Positions 20,645-34,756 are shown, numbered from the stretch's first letter. The stretch is 64,000 nt of DNA from Lyophyllum atratum (GCA_014905825.1 JACGCN010000036.1:1-64000), one strand, 5' to 3'. Notes: generated by a model not told the origin, from the letters alone. Program-made: numbers and translations.

Positions 20645-23265
20645 TCACCCCTCAGCTTTCCCTCCACCCCCAGACGAACTACTATTCGCCTCCGCCGCAT
20701 CCACCGCCTCCAAAAGGTCCAACTCCGCATCCCCATCCCCCTCCCCCTCCCCATCAACCTCCATCCCCCGTCTCCCCCCCTTCCCTCCACTTGTACTGGC
20801 AGCATCCTCACCCACCCCAACCAACCCCTCAATCTCAGCCTCAATCTCCGCCTCCGCATCCTCCTCCTCGTCCCCATCCGCATCCACATCCATCACCTCC
20901 CCAGCCCCGGGCGAGGCCTTCCCCCCGCCTGAGCCACGTCCCAGCGGCGACACCTTCTTCTCCCCCCCTACCCCGGGACCAACGACAGGCGTCCCCCTCC
21001 GCGCTCCATTCCGTGAACTCGATCGACTACCCGCCCCGCCACGCGGAACAGCCGACGTGGGAATATCATCCTCCATCTCCCTCAACGCTGCGATCGCAGG
21101 CCCCGGACTCGTCGGCGCGCGTCTCTGATTCTGATTTTGATGCTCGACCGTCCGCGCGGAGGACACGGTGAACTGGGAGTGCGTCTGGGAGTGCGTCTGG
21201 TTATGAGGATGCGAGTGCGAATGGGCGGGCATGGTGTCGGTACGGTGGATGGGGCCGTGATGCGACTGCGACTGCGACTGAGACTGGGACTGGGACTGAG
21301 AAAGGGAGTGCGCGCGCTGAGGCACCTGTTGTAACTGCGCCAGGCTACTCGCGCTCGCCAACTGCTGCTGCTGCTGCTGCTGCGCCATCGCCTGACTCTC
21401 AAGCGTCCCTCTCCGTTCCACCCTCTTCATCTTCTTCCTACACCTACACACGCAACCCAACCCAAATCAGCCTCATCCTCGCCCCACAAAAAAAGCAAAA
21501 AGGACATACCGATCACATACCGTCCCAGGCCCCATGGGGCCCGGCCCCCACTTCTCCACACACTTCCCATCTTTATACCGTCCAGGCATCCCACACTGTC
21601 GGCATATCCGCTGGCCCTGCTCGTTCGTCGCGGGGTAGGTCGTCCCGACTCCGCCACCGGGTCCCGTCGAGCCCTCAGCAGGCGCAGCCGTCGTGGTCGT
21701 CGACACGATCGCAGGCGACGAGACCGCTACGAAAATCACAACGTCGTCAGTACCTCAAATCGAATCGACATGATGGAGAAAAGAACGTACCCCCTCCCCC
21801 AAACTTGGCCTTCTTAACAGGCGCACCCGTAACCGGCGGCGCGAATATATGCGTCTGGAACTCCCTTGCCTGCCCCGGCTGAGCCAGAGGTTCGGCTCCA
21901 GAAGTCCCAGCAGTCGAAGGTCGCGCAGGGCCCATAACGACCGTCTTGCTTGTCCCATCAAAGTCGCCTGCCGTATACGCTCTGCGGACGTGCTGCCCCT
22001 GCCCCTGGTCGTGCTCGAAGGGATGATGCTGGTGCTGATGCTGTGTCTGAGGAGGAGGGTAGATTTGGGCGTGGGAGTGGGCGGGGGAGGGGAGGGTGCG
22101 GTGGGTGTGGGACGCGTGTTCGTCGCGTCTGGATCGGCGGCGGGAGTGGTGGTGGTGCAAGGGCACGCCGAGGTTTTGGTGTTGTTGTTGTGGCTGCTGC
22201 TGCTGTTGGGGGTGGTGCTGCATCTCGCCGTTTCCGTTCCCGTTGGGCTGGACACCGTCGGTGGCTTGGAGGAGCATCTCATCGACGCTGAGGGAGGAGG
22301 AGGAGGAGCGGGAGGAGGAGCGTGATTGGCGGGAGTGGGAGCGGGAGCCGGGGCGGTGGTGGGTTGGGTTTGAGTGGCGGTGGTGACGCGGGGGGTGGAG
22401 GTGGGAGGAGGAGAGGGCGGTGGAGAGGGGCTTCGAGGTTAGGTGGTGTTCGCCTGGAGGTAGAATCATACGTGGCGTGGATAATAGCTGCAGTTGGGAG
22501 TAGTTTCGCGCCTGTTCGACATACATCGTGTTCTAAAACAATAAGTACCAGAAAAAATAAAGAAACAAAGAAACTTACTGGATCGTAATCTCCCCTTGAC
22601 CGTTTATTCGGCGGCTGCCCATACGCATCGACGCTCGGCGTTCTCGGGCGCCTCGACCCCGTAGCATGAGGATGCGGAGGCAACGGCAATCCCGGAAACG
22701 GACCCGGCGTCGCAAACACCCTCCCCCTATGCCTCCCCCCTCCCATCCCCGGCACACTCCCCAACACAAGCTGCCCCCCTCCCTCCTGCACGACCCTCGC
22801 GAACCCCATCCGCGCATCCAAAGCAGCCGTGTCCAGCTGCGCGAGGTGCTGGTTCAGCTGTGTCCACCCATCCGTGAGCGCAGCGCGCCGTGCCTCCGCC
22901 TCGTCCCTTGCCATCTCCGCACGCGTGGCACGTTCCTCGTAGGCCTGGATGATCGCCGCCGCCTCGTCTGCAGGCGAAAGGGGCGAGGGGTGGGTCGGGG
23001 AGGCGTTGCTGGGGTCGGTGGGGGGGAGGGAGCGGAGCGTCTGCAAGGACGACGCCAGCCTCTCCGCCTTTTCAGTGCGTTTGCGCAGCGCCGTCACCTC
23101 TCTTCGGAGCGCCTCGATGTCGCCATACGCCTCTGCCAGCAGCGTAGCCAGCCCCGCCGGTGTGTTCGTGGTCGAGGAGGACGGTGGGGGCGGGGGCAGG
23201 GGCGGGGAGCGGAGTGCATTGTGTGTTGTGGTCGAGCTGGTGGTGGTCTCAGGGGAGACAGACAT
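20645..23265 (-). CDS. GATA-like zinc-finger protein with N-terminal coiled coil
   Basis: Four or more exons start at the ATG at 23265 and end with a stop at 20645. The N-terminus is Ser/Thr/Pro-rich and is followed by two helical coiled-coil segments (YGDIEALRREVTALRKRTEK; AIIQAYEERATRAEMARDEA). Long Pro/His/Gln/Ser-rich disordered parts follow (HHPQQQQQPQQQHQN). A zinc-finger motif spans an exon junction: CRQCGMPGRYKDGKC, then EKWGPGPMGPGTVCDRC, followed by basic RKKMKRVERRG. The Cys pairs are 25 residues apart, longer than in a classical GATA finger, but PGTVCDRC matches the second half of that fold. The C-terminal region has poly-Gln and acidic stretches. It is probably a sequence-specific transcription factor; target unknown. 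Confidence 0.7.
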
Positions 23266-24055
23266 GCAGACTCAGATGATGATGGGGGGCTGCAGGCGGG
23301 AAAAGCATTTCCGTGGGGTCGCCCCGAAGGGTTCATATCCAAATCCAAGACCTCGGGTCGACCTGTGCCCCTCTATTTTTTTTCGCCTTGTTTTCGTTCC
23401 TTTCGGCCGCTTTTTCGCTAGATCGGGACAGCTCCGGAGTCGGGGCCGCCGTTCCGGGCATCACGCGCGCATAGGGTTGAACAACACGAGGCGCGAGAGG
23501 ACCCCGGGAACACCCATCGCGAGAAGCGTGTCATGGGCTATCCCCTCGGATCGCGCTAGAGGGAGGTGGTAAGCACCCTCGTCCTGCGGAATCACAATGC
23601 CTCGTGTGAGTCGCACCCTATGCCCTGGACCGAATCCCGCTCCCGGTGCACACCCGTTCCAGCGTGTCGCGCATAGCCTCGTCATCGACAACCTCCTACC
23701 GCCGCCGATGCTTATCCTTGAGGTACATCTTCTCGTGCGTAGCTTTCGTCATTGCTGATAAGATTTCAAGTACTCTTCGAAACGATCTCAGAGCTTCTTC
23801 ACGAGCTGACGCAAGGTCGAGTGGACTTTAGGGAGACCCTTCAACTTTCAACGCCAACCTCGTACTCGGCCTCGTCATTACCGATCACCGTAAATGGGTA
23901 ACATATCCGCCTCCTACACCCGCCACAAACGTCTTCCCCCGTGTCTACCCTTCACCAACGTCGATGCGGTAGACGTGTTCCTCTGAAACCCCTTCAGTGC
24001 ACCAAGAACCATCGTACCCAGCCTACTCATCTACATCCCGACTTCGTGGTTCCAG
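23266..24055. other. Upstream region, no gene recognised
   Basis: This should contain the promoter of the GATA-like gene on its left side. The remainder shows short open frames on both strands with no recognisable domain. Confidence 0.4.
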
Positions 24056-25812
24056 AACACCAGGCTCGTACTTACTGGCGTTTACCCTGCATATCGCGTC
24101 ACGCCTGCGGATCCGTTGCCCGATGTTCTCCAACACGCAACGTAGGTCTAGGCCAGGTATGTTCCCTTGAACGCCTCGCTTTGTCGTAGACTTACGTCGT
24201 TTCGAAGGGGCGTTACGTTTCTCCAGACCTAAGTATCCCAAGGCCGTCGCCGTATCATAACGCCGCCAACATGAGTCGGGTATACAACACCCCCCGCATG
24301 TTACGTTACTTTTTACTTGCGGTATGGCGTGCATTCGTTACGAGCGCCGTTTATTGTGTGCACGTCAGAGCTAGGGTCGTACGCTCGCGTCAAGAGGTAC
24401 GTCACATCTCTCCCGTTATCTCATCCACGTTGTTTTCCATCGAGACTTACGGATATCCTCTCATCCAGACAAAAACCGGCACATCGAAACATGGACGATG
24501 TCGCAGGTTATTCCATTAATGCTGGCCTCGAAGTTTTGTTGGACAAGGTACGAACAACGGTTCGCTTGACGTCTCTCCCACCCACCAACTTACCCGATTT
24601 CGAAACGTTAGTCGGTGGCGTCTCTCGTCGCACGCCTATCATTACCCATCGACCATCGATCAACGTCGTCGCGCCTCTGATGTCATGGTTTCACCGCCAG
24701 CTTCGCTCCCAGAAGCGTAACCTTCAACGTGGGACGTCAACACGGCGTTTCGACTTAATGTCACCCCTGGGTACGCGTCACCTATATTCTTTTCTTCAAA
24801 GCAAACACTCATAATCCCAACAGACATCAATCCCCTCGCCATCATATAATACAAGCCCCCACCAACGTCCTCCCGTGCATCATATGGGCGCCTCGAGGCG
24901 CTCGCGTTGTCGACCTACAGTTCGGGATACTCAGTATTTAGTATTTATCAAGCTCGTACTTACTGGCGTTTCCCCTTCATATTGCGTTTGGATCCGCCGC
25001 CCGATGTTCTCACTCAGGAACGCAGGCCTAGGCTAGGTATGCTCCCTCGAACCCCTCCCCCTTCCATATCGAGGGGCCCTTACGTTTCTCCGATCTAAGT
25101 CCCACGAGAACGTCGCCGTATCATACCGCAGGCAACATGAGTCGGGTATATACCACCCACCGCATGTCATGTTACTTTGCGCTTTCGGTATAACATGCAT
25201 TCATCACGAGCGGATGCTTTATCGTGCGTACGCCCGAGCTCGGGTCGTACGCCCACATCGAGAGGTACGTCATATCTCTTCCGTCATCTCATCCATGTTG
25301 TTTTCCATCGAGACTCACGGATACCCTCTCATCCAGTTCCAAATCGACGCATCGGAACACGGACGATGTTGCAGGTCCTTCCGTTAACGTCGAGCCACGT
25401 CCCGTGGGCCTCAAATTTTGTTGGACGAGGTACGAACAACGGCTCGATTGACTGTCTCCCCTATCCACCAACTTACCCGATTTCCTTAGCCCGCATATCC
25501 TTATCCAGTACATATCCAGTCGACCTCGTCGCGCCTCTGGGGTCATGGTACCGGGGTATATCCGCCGCTGGCTTCGCTGCCAAAAGCGGAATCTTCAAGC
25601 TGGAACGTGAACACGGCGTCATGACTCGATGCCACCCTAGGCACGCGTCACCCGTATCCTTTCCATAACCCCGACAGACACCCATCCGCTCGCCATCGTA
25701 ATACAAGTCCCCACCGACGTCCTCCCCGTGCATCATATTCGGCGCCTCGATGCTCTTGCGTTGTCAACCTAAAGTTCGGGAATCTCAGTATTTACTTAGT
25801 ACTTATCAGGTA
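24056..25812. repeat. Diverged tandem duplication, about 870-bp unit
   Basis: Two adjacent copies (about 24056-24948 and 24949-25812) share many blocks: gctcgtacttactggcgttt at the start, tttccatcgagactcacgga-type sequence in the middle, and gttcgggatactcagtattta at the end. They differ by many substitutions and small indels. The open frames inside (for example the pair at 24317 and 25177) are similar to each other only because of the duplication; no domain is visible and stops are frequent. Confidence 0.8.
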
Positions 25813-28800
25813 GCGTACAATTCTCCGAACGCATAGTTGCTTCACCGACTGACGCCCTCATCCACCTTTTCCAAGCTCTCAACATCGCCCGCCCACTCCC
25901 ATCTACTCGTACGCCAAGGGCTCGGGGTCTTTGGCGTTCTATCACACTACGAGCCCTTTTACCTTTCGCCTTCACGCCTTCAACTCGACGCGGGGATTTG
26001 ACGAGCAGGAGTTGGATTGTGGGAACCGTCCCAGCCCGCGCGTCCTTGTACATATGGCATGGACTCGGTCCTGGCGTCGTTACCCCGTCAATGTTATACC
26101 TCATCTTAGCTCTGCATCTACGAGCGCCTTCGCTCACCATTTTATCTTCGACGATCAGGTGATGGGGTACATCATCCTTTGTGGCTTGACGCGTATCCGG
26201 AGCCGCCGTAGCTCGATGGTCCAACTCTTCGCGAGACCTTTCGTGGAGAACTCGACTTGATCTGTACCGTCTGTGTTCTTAGGGGTCCACCACGTTCTGG
26301 AAGGAGTACCGTTCATGCCCCGACTCGTGCTTAAGGCCCTGGAATCTGCTCCCCACCGCCCTCCCTCAACTTATGTACCCCCTTCCTCCCCCGCTTGACC
26401 CACTTCTTCTCTATGGGCCCGTCAAGACCTCTTCGACAATACACTCCTAGCACGAGTAACGCCGCCCTCCTCGCCCGATTTCACGTCGCCGCGGGATAAC
26501 GGGAGCCTGACGCCCCACACGGGACGGGACTCTTCCACCCACGCCCGCGTGTTCGATCGCCACATGTTTACTTCATGTCCCTTCCTCTGACCCGCCCGCG
26601 AGAGGACGATCGATCGGTCAAAGGTCCTCGTTGACTCCTCGTGGACATGGCTATGTATTTCTGGGGGGGAAACGGATCAGAGGCAGGTTTCCCTGAAGCC
26701 GAGGTTGGGATCATCGTCAGCTTGACGCCTTGATGTTAATGGTTCTTGTTCCTATTGTTGCGGTACAGCATTTTGTACTTTAGGAATCCATATCCGACGT
26801 CCGCCATCTATTCCTACGCCGTGATCGTCTGCGATTCAGACGACAAAGTAGAAGACCTCAGATGTCGACTCGTCACCTCCGTCCGTCCCTCCATATCGCA
26901 TCCGCCACAACCACTTGAACCACCGGCGTTTATCGAGGACTCGCCTTTAGATCTCATGGTAGATCGTTACCGCCTATGGTTGCGGGATCGTCGGGATCGG
27001 CGATGATCGACGAATCTGACTTTATAATAATGCGCCATCTGTGCTGTACCTCGGGTTCTGCGTACAATTTGGGTCATACGTTATGCAGGGAAGAAAAATG
27101 TATCCTTCCGGTGTCTATCCCAACTGTGATTTATCGCGTTCGTCCTCAACTCGCGAAGCACTTCATCTCCTCTGCTCAGTCGTCGGGCTTTTCGAGTCTT
27201 TGGGCTATGACGCACAGTTGATTGGCTATTAACATATTGAGCGCGTTGGCCCTGGTTCCTGTTCATCGTCGAAGGGCCCCGGTAAATTATTTGTGATCCT
27301 TATCACCAACCTCTTCATAAAGGAAACGCTACTCGGAACTGGCTAGCTCGAGAAGCCTTCTGACGCGCCGACTCCTCGCTTGTCGGTCATCTCGAGCGCG
27401 TAGGATACGTCAGTCACCGTGTGGGATACACCCCACTCTACTCCACATCGTTAGATGAACCCGACCCGGCAACTACCCCACGCCGAATCGAATTCGTTGA
27501 TTTTCATCACCGCCCAGGGCTCCGCGCGCGACCTCGCCCACACATACTTACTGACATATCGTTAGTCCTCCGCCCCTCCCGTCCCACGCCGCGTGTGTAG
27601 GTCCTCGGTGTTTGTAGAACTGCTGTGCCTGCCTTCTGCCGTGCAACGTGTTCGTCGGCTTGCGCATCACGCGATCCCGCCCTTTCGACTTCCATTTCTC
27701 ATCAGCTCTCGCGTCCCGGCGACAGCGTCTCCGTGCCCCCCTTTGTTCATCATGTCCCATCAGTGTCCTCGGTTGAGTGATGGCGCTACATTGAAGGGAG
27801 GTCTTTGAGGTGTCTGAAGCAATGCCATTGGTATCTTGTTTTTCACGAAGGCTCTGCTGAGTCCTGACTATCTTTCATTCGTGCGAGGGGCAGAAGTCTT
27901 TATTGTCCTTTTCGCGCTATTCCATACCGGGCTGTCTGCATTGAAGGAGACCCTGCACTATCTCGGTAATTCTCTTCATCTGAGCTTAGGAGCATTGCTC
28001 GACAGTCGATTCTCATCCAGTGTAAGTAGTTAATGTCGCTTGAGCAGAGGCTACATCCGGGTAAACAATAATTTTGCCTCCGTTCTTGTTCTCCGCGATC
28101 ATGATGGTTCCTCCCCGAGAATGGTCTGTTCGATCGCGTTTCTTCGTGCCACGCTGTTCCTACACCCCTTGTCCCATCCCCTGATTGACCTGACGACATT
28201 TTGGAAAATCCTCAGCAGGTCCATTTTGCCTCAAAAGTGGGTGCGACGAACGCTCAACAGCACCGCATGGGCGACTTTGTCATGATATCTTATTCCATCA
28301 AAGTTCTCGTCCCAGCGTTGGCCAAACCAAGTCGTTCAAAGAACTAATATAAGGTTTGGACGCCAACACGTTGGAGAATGCCTCGCGAACACCGAATCTC
28401 ACGCTAAGCCTCTTTGAAACTACACATTGAACGCTGTCTCATTTCAGTCGGAGCGTTGACCCTTCGTGCAGGCTATCCCGACCACTCACACTGTCCGGGG
28501 ATACATCCGAAAAAGGGCCCGCACCTGTGTCTGGGGTCCTTGCCTCATGGCGGCCATCAGCGACCCAAATTGGGTTTGGGAAGGCGCTCCAGTCAGCGTT
28601 GATGGCCACCCACGCCCGCCGCGTGTTCACATCGTTTCTGCGCAGAACGTCTGCACCGCGTTCGGCGGTTCTATGGCGGTTCTCGTCGTTTCCTGGTTTT
28701 GGGACCCACATTTCCTCACTAATCGGTCGCTCGTCATTCAACCACTTTGGTCTAGGTTTGCCGCAGTCAAGCTCAAGCTTTGCCTCCAAAACGCCGACAA

Positions 28801-31800
28801 GAGGCCAACTGTAGTCCCAGGCTTCTTCAGACATCTGCACCCGCTCAGAAACGTGATGCGTACGTCCTGGTTGGTCATACCATCCGATTCGCATCTATTG
28901 ACATCTTCTCGTTGGTGTCTTCCAAGAGCTTCGGATGCTGGCGATAACGAACCCGTCATCAACCGGATCTCGCGCGACAGCCAGAATAGAAACGTACAGT
29001 CCACGTCTGGCCCGTATCGATCGACTTCTCCACACAGATCAATCCCTCCAACCCTTCTACGTCCCAGACACCTCATGTCCGCCCCGCTTACTTCACTTGG
29101 TGGCGCCAACCCGTGTCAATGCTGCTGGGAATGACCCTTGACCAGCTTCTTGTTTGGCGGCGCTCCCTGATCTCCTGGGTACTCCACGCGATCATCGGAC
29201 CTCCTTGTCCGCCGCCGCGTACTCTGACATAGCCCGGACTAAAATATCTTAAATCAGCTAATCGCAGTATGCTCACCGAGTCTAGAAACCCCGCCCGCCC
29301 GATTTTTGTCACATCAGTTACCAATACCATTCTTATCCCGCCCATAACCCCCAGTTTCGCTTGAGCACTTGACATGTCCTGTCACCCAGACGCTAAAGCC
29401 CTTTTCAGTACCGACCCACCGCGATGCCTTGGTAATACGGACTTAGCGCCTCATGGATGCAACAGCATGCCGTCATAGGATTGACAGGCACTGTCATCAG
29501 TTTAGGACGTTTTCGCGGGCTCCCTGCGCCCACCTCGACGTCAGGCGCCGTCATCAATTTGCCCTTTCTCGTGTGTGCCTTGAGGTGTCAGCAAGGCGCA
29601 ATCGCAATGCCGTCCTTCTACGATGGGTCCATCAAGCCTCCGTTTCATCGATCGATATCGATGGCGCACATAAAGGAAGGAGATGTGTTGCTTCCCTGAC
29701 TATTAAAACTGCCGCCAGGCACATGTATTCATTTCATGTTCCGTTCTCTCAGCCTCGTGAAGAAATAGTCAGGGTACCCAGAACTACACAGCGACTCCAA
29801 CAGCACCACCTTGTTATGGAACCTGTTCCCGTGGTCGGCCGCCACATCTCGAGAAGCTGTCACGCAGCTGTATACCTGTGATGGCGCGCAGCGGCTGCCA
29901 CGGTCAAACAACAAAGAAACACTATGTTTCCTTCTGATACTTCGTTCTGTGGCTCGTTTTAGCCGCTCATTCACCATACTCCGCGCTTCTCCCGACCCGA
30001 TACGGTGCTCGGCCGTTTCCGTCTCAGCCTCGCGCACAGCGAGCCACATGGTCCCGGAGTCTAACCCTGCAGTCCTTCCGTTGCGTTCCCTTTGGCTGCG
30101 CTCGAAGGAGGCGGACCCCGTACAATGGACCGAGAAATCTGCCGAACATCCTCCCGCGCCTCGCTTTTGCACTTGTGCTCTCGCAGTCTTTGCAGCGAAG
30201 ATCTCTATCATCTCCTGTCTCGTCTGACCTTTTTCAGCAATATTCATAATTCAGTATATTTCCGCACGCGCACCCTCACGTTAACGATTTAATTTTATAC
30301 AAGCTACTTGGTCTCATGGTGCGAGGTGTCTTCGACATTGATCATCAGTCGCAAGCGGAATCTCACTTCGACGTTTGCGCAGCGCTGTTCGTCCATCTTA
30401 TTCAGCCCATCTCAACAAAGAAAAGCTGCCAACATCGACGTCAACCCATATGAATAACAACGTCACACATAATATCGTACGACGGCCAGCGCGGATCTCT
30501 CCAACATCGGTGACACCGTAGCAGCGTCGCGTCCACCCCGCGCTGAGCGAACACCCCCTACCCACTCCAGCACCGGGCAGTTGATTTCCGACCGCCTAAA
30601 AACGCCGCGCCGCACATGGACTGCGCCCAGAAGCGTCGATAAACACAATCTTAATGGTTCACATGACCCCATATCCGCAGCGGGATCGCCCAGAGTCCCT
30701 GTCATAAGCTACGTCGCTCAATACCAAGTCCAATGTGGATTATGCTGCCAATGACGAGCCGCGTCTGATGGTGCGTACTTTTCGAACCCCCAAACGGGTC
30801 AACTATTAATGTTCCCTTGTGGAGGGAGCAGCGCAAATCAGGTTCCGCGGATTCGGCCGGTAGCCGTAGGTCCGTAGGTGAGAGCTGATTATGAGTTCCT
30901 GTCGGCTGTACTGACTCGGGTATTTTTAGAATTTTGAAGCTGCGAACGGCTGGCCTCATGCACTTGCTTGACTTCGCTTATACGTGAATGAAGCTCTCAC
31001 TACGTGCGTGGTAGCAAGGTTTCTTTTACTTCCAGCGTCGAAAATTTATTACTCTTCATACCCCCCTTCGTAATGCTGCTCCAGGATATACTATCTGTTG
31101 ACCGGACTAATATCTCAGTTTCGACGCATCGAAAGCTATCCCGACAAAATTCCACTTTGGTCCGAACCATAGCACCAAAGCGGTATCGTCTCCCACCAGG
31201 CATGACAGGACCACGATCCATGACACCCTGAATGGACGTACAAGCGCGTCTAGACGTGGTAAATTAAACAACATGTGGTCGCTCCGTCATTTGGCACAGA
31301 AGACGGGCCCTTATCGATGGCCGATTCTGACGAACAGCCTTCACGTTCCCGCGTTGCTCAGACTCAATAGTCGCCTTTGTCCTCGTGACCCGCCCCACCC
31401 CCACCCGCGTCGGTCGCTTCGGAACGAACAGGGCCCTCCTCGTGGTATCCTCATTCCGGTCTACCTCGCCAAATCCTGCGACTGCAAAACACGCAACCCA
31501 CGCGTGGCTTGGCTTAGCACACTGCTTATACTTACTCGGCCGACTTCTCGTCGCCGTTTACGTATGTCCACCTTGGTCTAGATCACCTTTACCGCACATC
31601 ATGCGGGGCTTGCAAAGGGATTGAATGGATGATCGGACTCAGCGCGCCACGATATTCTCGGGTCCTGTAGATGCACAGCGTCTTATGTATGTCTGATCAG
31701 TTCCTTACGTGCTTGTTCTGTACACACATTCCTGCGAGCTACACGGAGGGCCTATCCCGCTTACCCCGCGGTCTCTTGGTGCTTCGGGAACGTTTAAACC

Positions 31801-32224
31801 CTCCATACATTGCGGGTAACGTTTCTCTTCCAATAAGCCGGCTACCTTTTTCCTCTTTCTCACGTTCGAGTTCTGTTCAAGGCATTTTCGCCGTGCGAGC
31901 TAAGCCGGCCGCACTTAGTCGGACGTCCAGCATGGGCGCCACGCTGCGTATCCTAAACCGAGCCTTTAAGGGTATCTATGGTCATGTGCATTTTTACAGT
32001 TCTCGATTCCTTCTTCACATAATTCTAGCTTCGCCCTAGCGTCCTGACTCGCCCACATACCTAGAGTCCAACTCGTTAGCCTGTATGTTCATGGGGGCCA
32101 CGAACGTCTAGCTATTCCTGATACAGACGACTGCTCGTCATCTTCTAGGCGCTGCCCTGCTCCCTCTCTTTTGTAGATGTATAGTTCAAATCCCGGATAG
32201 CGCGTCTTGTCCTATCTATGCCTG
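25813..32224. other. Gene-poor stretch, nothing recognised
   Basis: In these 6.4 kb I find no gene with a recognisable domain or a convincing exon series. Open frames reach 172-222 codons (29729-30247 minus; 28466-29134 plus) but overlap on opposite strands and show no familiar motif. The flanking sequence is duplicated and diverged, which suggests decayed repeats or heterochromatin. A non-coding transcript or an orphan gene cannot be excluded. Confidence 0.5.
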
Positions 32225-33010
32225 CAGCTGGAAATGGGTTCAGTGCGCGTCTGTTGTGGGCGAAGTTTCGAACGAATCATCAGCATTCTATTTCTCGGAA
32301 AACTAGGTATCGGGTACGCCATGATACTCATATAAGACAAGCAGGAGTTCTCGAGTACATGCTCTCATGAGGGCCCGTCAACCTAACGGTGGTGTCCCGT
32401 CGTGCTAACTGGACAGAGTCCGAGATCACGAAAACCGCCTATCGTCGAGCAACGGACCTCTTCGAACGAACGAGGTGAACGTCCTGTACCCCTCACCCAA
32501 GAAAGAGAAATGTGACAAGCACGGCCGTCCTTACCCTGCTATGCCATCTATGGTAGTATGATCAGAGCATCGGGTGGATGTGAGGTGATTTCGACACTTG
32601 CGTGAAATGGGAGACGAGCAGGAGGTCTCGAGTACATGCTGTCATGAGGGCCCGTCAACCTAACGGTGATGTCTCGTCGTGCTAACTGGACAGAGTCCAC
32701 AGATCACGGAAACCGCCTGTCGTCGAGCAACGGACCTCTTCGAACGAAAGACGTGAACGTCCTGTACCCTATCACCCAACAAGGACAAATGTGACGACTA
32801 CGGGCGTCCTTACCCTGTATACCATCTGTTGGTAGTACGATGAGAGCATCGGGTGGATGTGAGGTGATCTCGACACTTGCGTGAATGGGCTCAGCACGCG
32901 TCTGCTGTGGGCGAAGTTTATCAGCATTCTATTTCACTAGAAGCGCAGGTACCAGGTATGCCATAGCACTTGAATGAGACAAGCAGGGTCTCCTGAGTAA
33001 ATGCTGTCGC
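32225..33010. repeat. Three diverged tandem copies, 300-380 bp
   Basis: Copies begin near 32225, 32603 and 32883. Shared words include tctcgagtacatgct, atgagggcccgtcaacctaa, cgtgctaactggacagagtc and tgtgggcgaagttt. They are separated by substitutions and indels. No coding potential is conserved between copies. Confidence 0.75.
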
Positions 33011-33099
33011 GAGGCGGGCCTGCCGACTTAAGTATATCGAGCGATGGTGTGTCGTCCTGCTAACTGCACAGAATTCACAGTTCGCGAAAGCCGCCAATC

Positions 33100-34115
33100 G
33101 GGTGCATGCGAGATGAGGTCGACAACTGTGTAACTCGATCTGGCTGAGTTATGTACGGGTTTGTGAGACAATCAGGAAGTACGAGCAGAGCAGACCCTTA
33201 CATGTGATTAACATTCAAGTTTCACCTGATTGAGGATAGTACGCGAAGAAGCAGGCGGAAGGCAGGGTGGTCTCATGACCCTATGACAGAACGCGCGGTC
33301 TGTATCGGAGGAGGCTGCTCACCTCCGCCACCGACTTATGGATATGAGAGATGATTGGATGATGTCCTTGCGATGGTGTTTAGATTACTCGAAACCTCCG
33401 CAACGATGATTAAGGATGACCGAAACAGATCCCAGGCGAGGTTTGAACATACCTTGAGCGGGAATGAGACCGGAAACTTCGGCATATTATCGACCAGTAC
33501 GACCCAGTCATTCATTCGTATTCTGGGGTTCGATACATATCTGTAAGAATACGCTGTAGTTTAGTGGTTGGACAGTCGTGAGGGGGTCAATGGTTAGGCG
33601 ACAGACCGCGAAAGCCGCCCATAGGGTGGATGCGAGGTGAGGTCGCCACCTTGGTGACTTGGTATGGTTGCGTCATGTACGGGTAAGTTAGACGATTAGG
33701 ACGTACGAACAGAGGATGCCCTTACATATGATTAACATCCAAGCTTCACCTGACTGAGGGATAGTACGTGAAGAACGAGGCGGAAGGCAGGATGGTCTCA
33801 TGATCCTATCACATCGAGGATGTGAATTTGAGGTCTGTATCGGAGGAAGCTGCTCACCTCCGCCGTTGATTTATGGATATGAGAGACGCTTGGTTGGTGT
33901 CCTTGCGATGGTGTATGCTCGAAACCTTCGCAGCGATGACTAAGGATGATCGAAAACGATCCCAGGTGAGGTTTGGACATACCTTGAACGGAAAGGATAC
34001 CGGGAAGTTCGGCGTATTATTTACTAAGACAGTTTCAACCATTCATCCGTGTTCTGGGGTCCGAAAATTATCTGGAAGGATACGCCGTAGGTTAGTGGTT
34101 GGACAGTAATGAGGG
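33100..34115. repeat. Diverged tandem duplication, about 505-bp unit
   Basis: The copies at about 33100-33600 and 33605-34115 share the blocks cttacatrtgattaacat, gcggaaggcagg, ctgctcacctccgcc and gtttatggatatgagag-like sequence. The two related short open frames on plus (33355 and 33873) follow from the duplication; both lack a domain. Confidence 0.75.
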
Positions 34116-34756
34116 GGTCAATGATTAGGCGAACGAGAAGCATTGGAGACAGGGACTCACATGCGAGCAATCGTGACGTTCCTCGACACACCCTCACACT
34201 ATCTTATTCATGTATAACTTCTACTACCCCTACGCAGTGCTGAACGATAGAGATGTCTGAAGGGAGGAGCGTCAGTAGAAATTCATGTGGAGGGACGGAT
34301 GGTTTGTAAAAAAAAAGGGATGAAATAGCTAGAGACGGGGACGGCTGGCAGAGACAGAAGATGTGTGAGAGAGAGAAGAGTCTCGACGGTCATGGTGAAA
34401 TGCTGAGGTGGAGGTCACAATTGGAAGCGGCAAGGCGAAGAATCAACCGGGGTTAGACCCACTACAAAATCCTCTCGAGATTGTGCTGCGCCCTCGGGGT
34501 AGCGCTAAATGATGATTCAAGGGGAATGAACGTCGGTACTAACTCTGAAATGTCTTGCCTACGACTTCGGCCCCCAGGTAGACATCGAAGGGACGAAGAG
34601 CAGGTCCAGGTGTACCGTGTGAACGCGTCATCTTGTTTGGATCTGTCGTTGTTATGAAACCAATCACCAGCTGATCTTTCTCCATCGTCACCCACCAACT
34701 CTCGCCATCGTAAGGGTCTTGTAATAGACGGCATCTTGCTCATTGACGAACGTTTC

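Noticed and set aside
20305..20932. Arg/Met-rich and Lys-rich open frames next to the GATA-like gene
   Set aside because: They are shadows of the low-complexity C-terminal coding region and its 3' flank.
28439..29134. Overlapping open frames of 151 and 222 codons on opposite strands
   Set aside because: Neither shows a domain, good exon borders or similarity to anything that I recognise.
29729..30247. 172-codon minus-strand open frame as an orphan gene
   Set aside because: The opposite strand is open over most of the same stretch and no motif supports either; left as unsupported.
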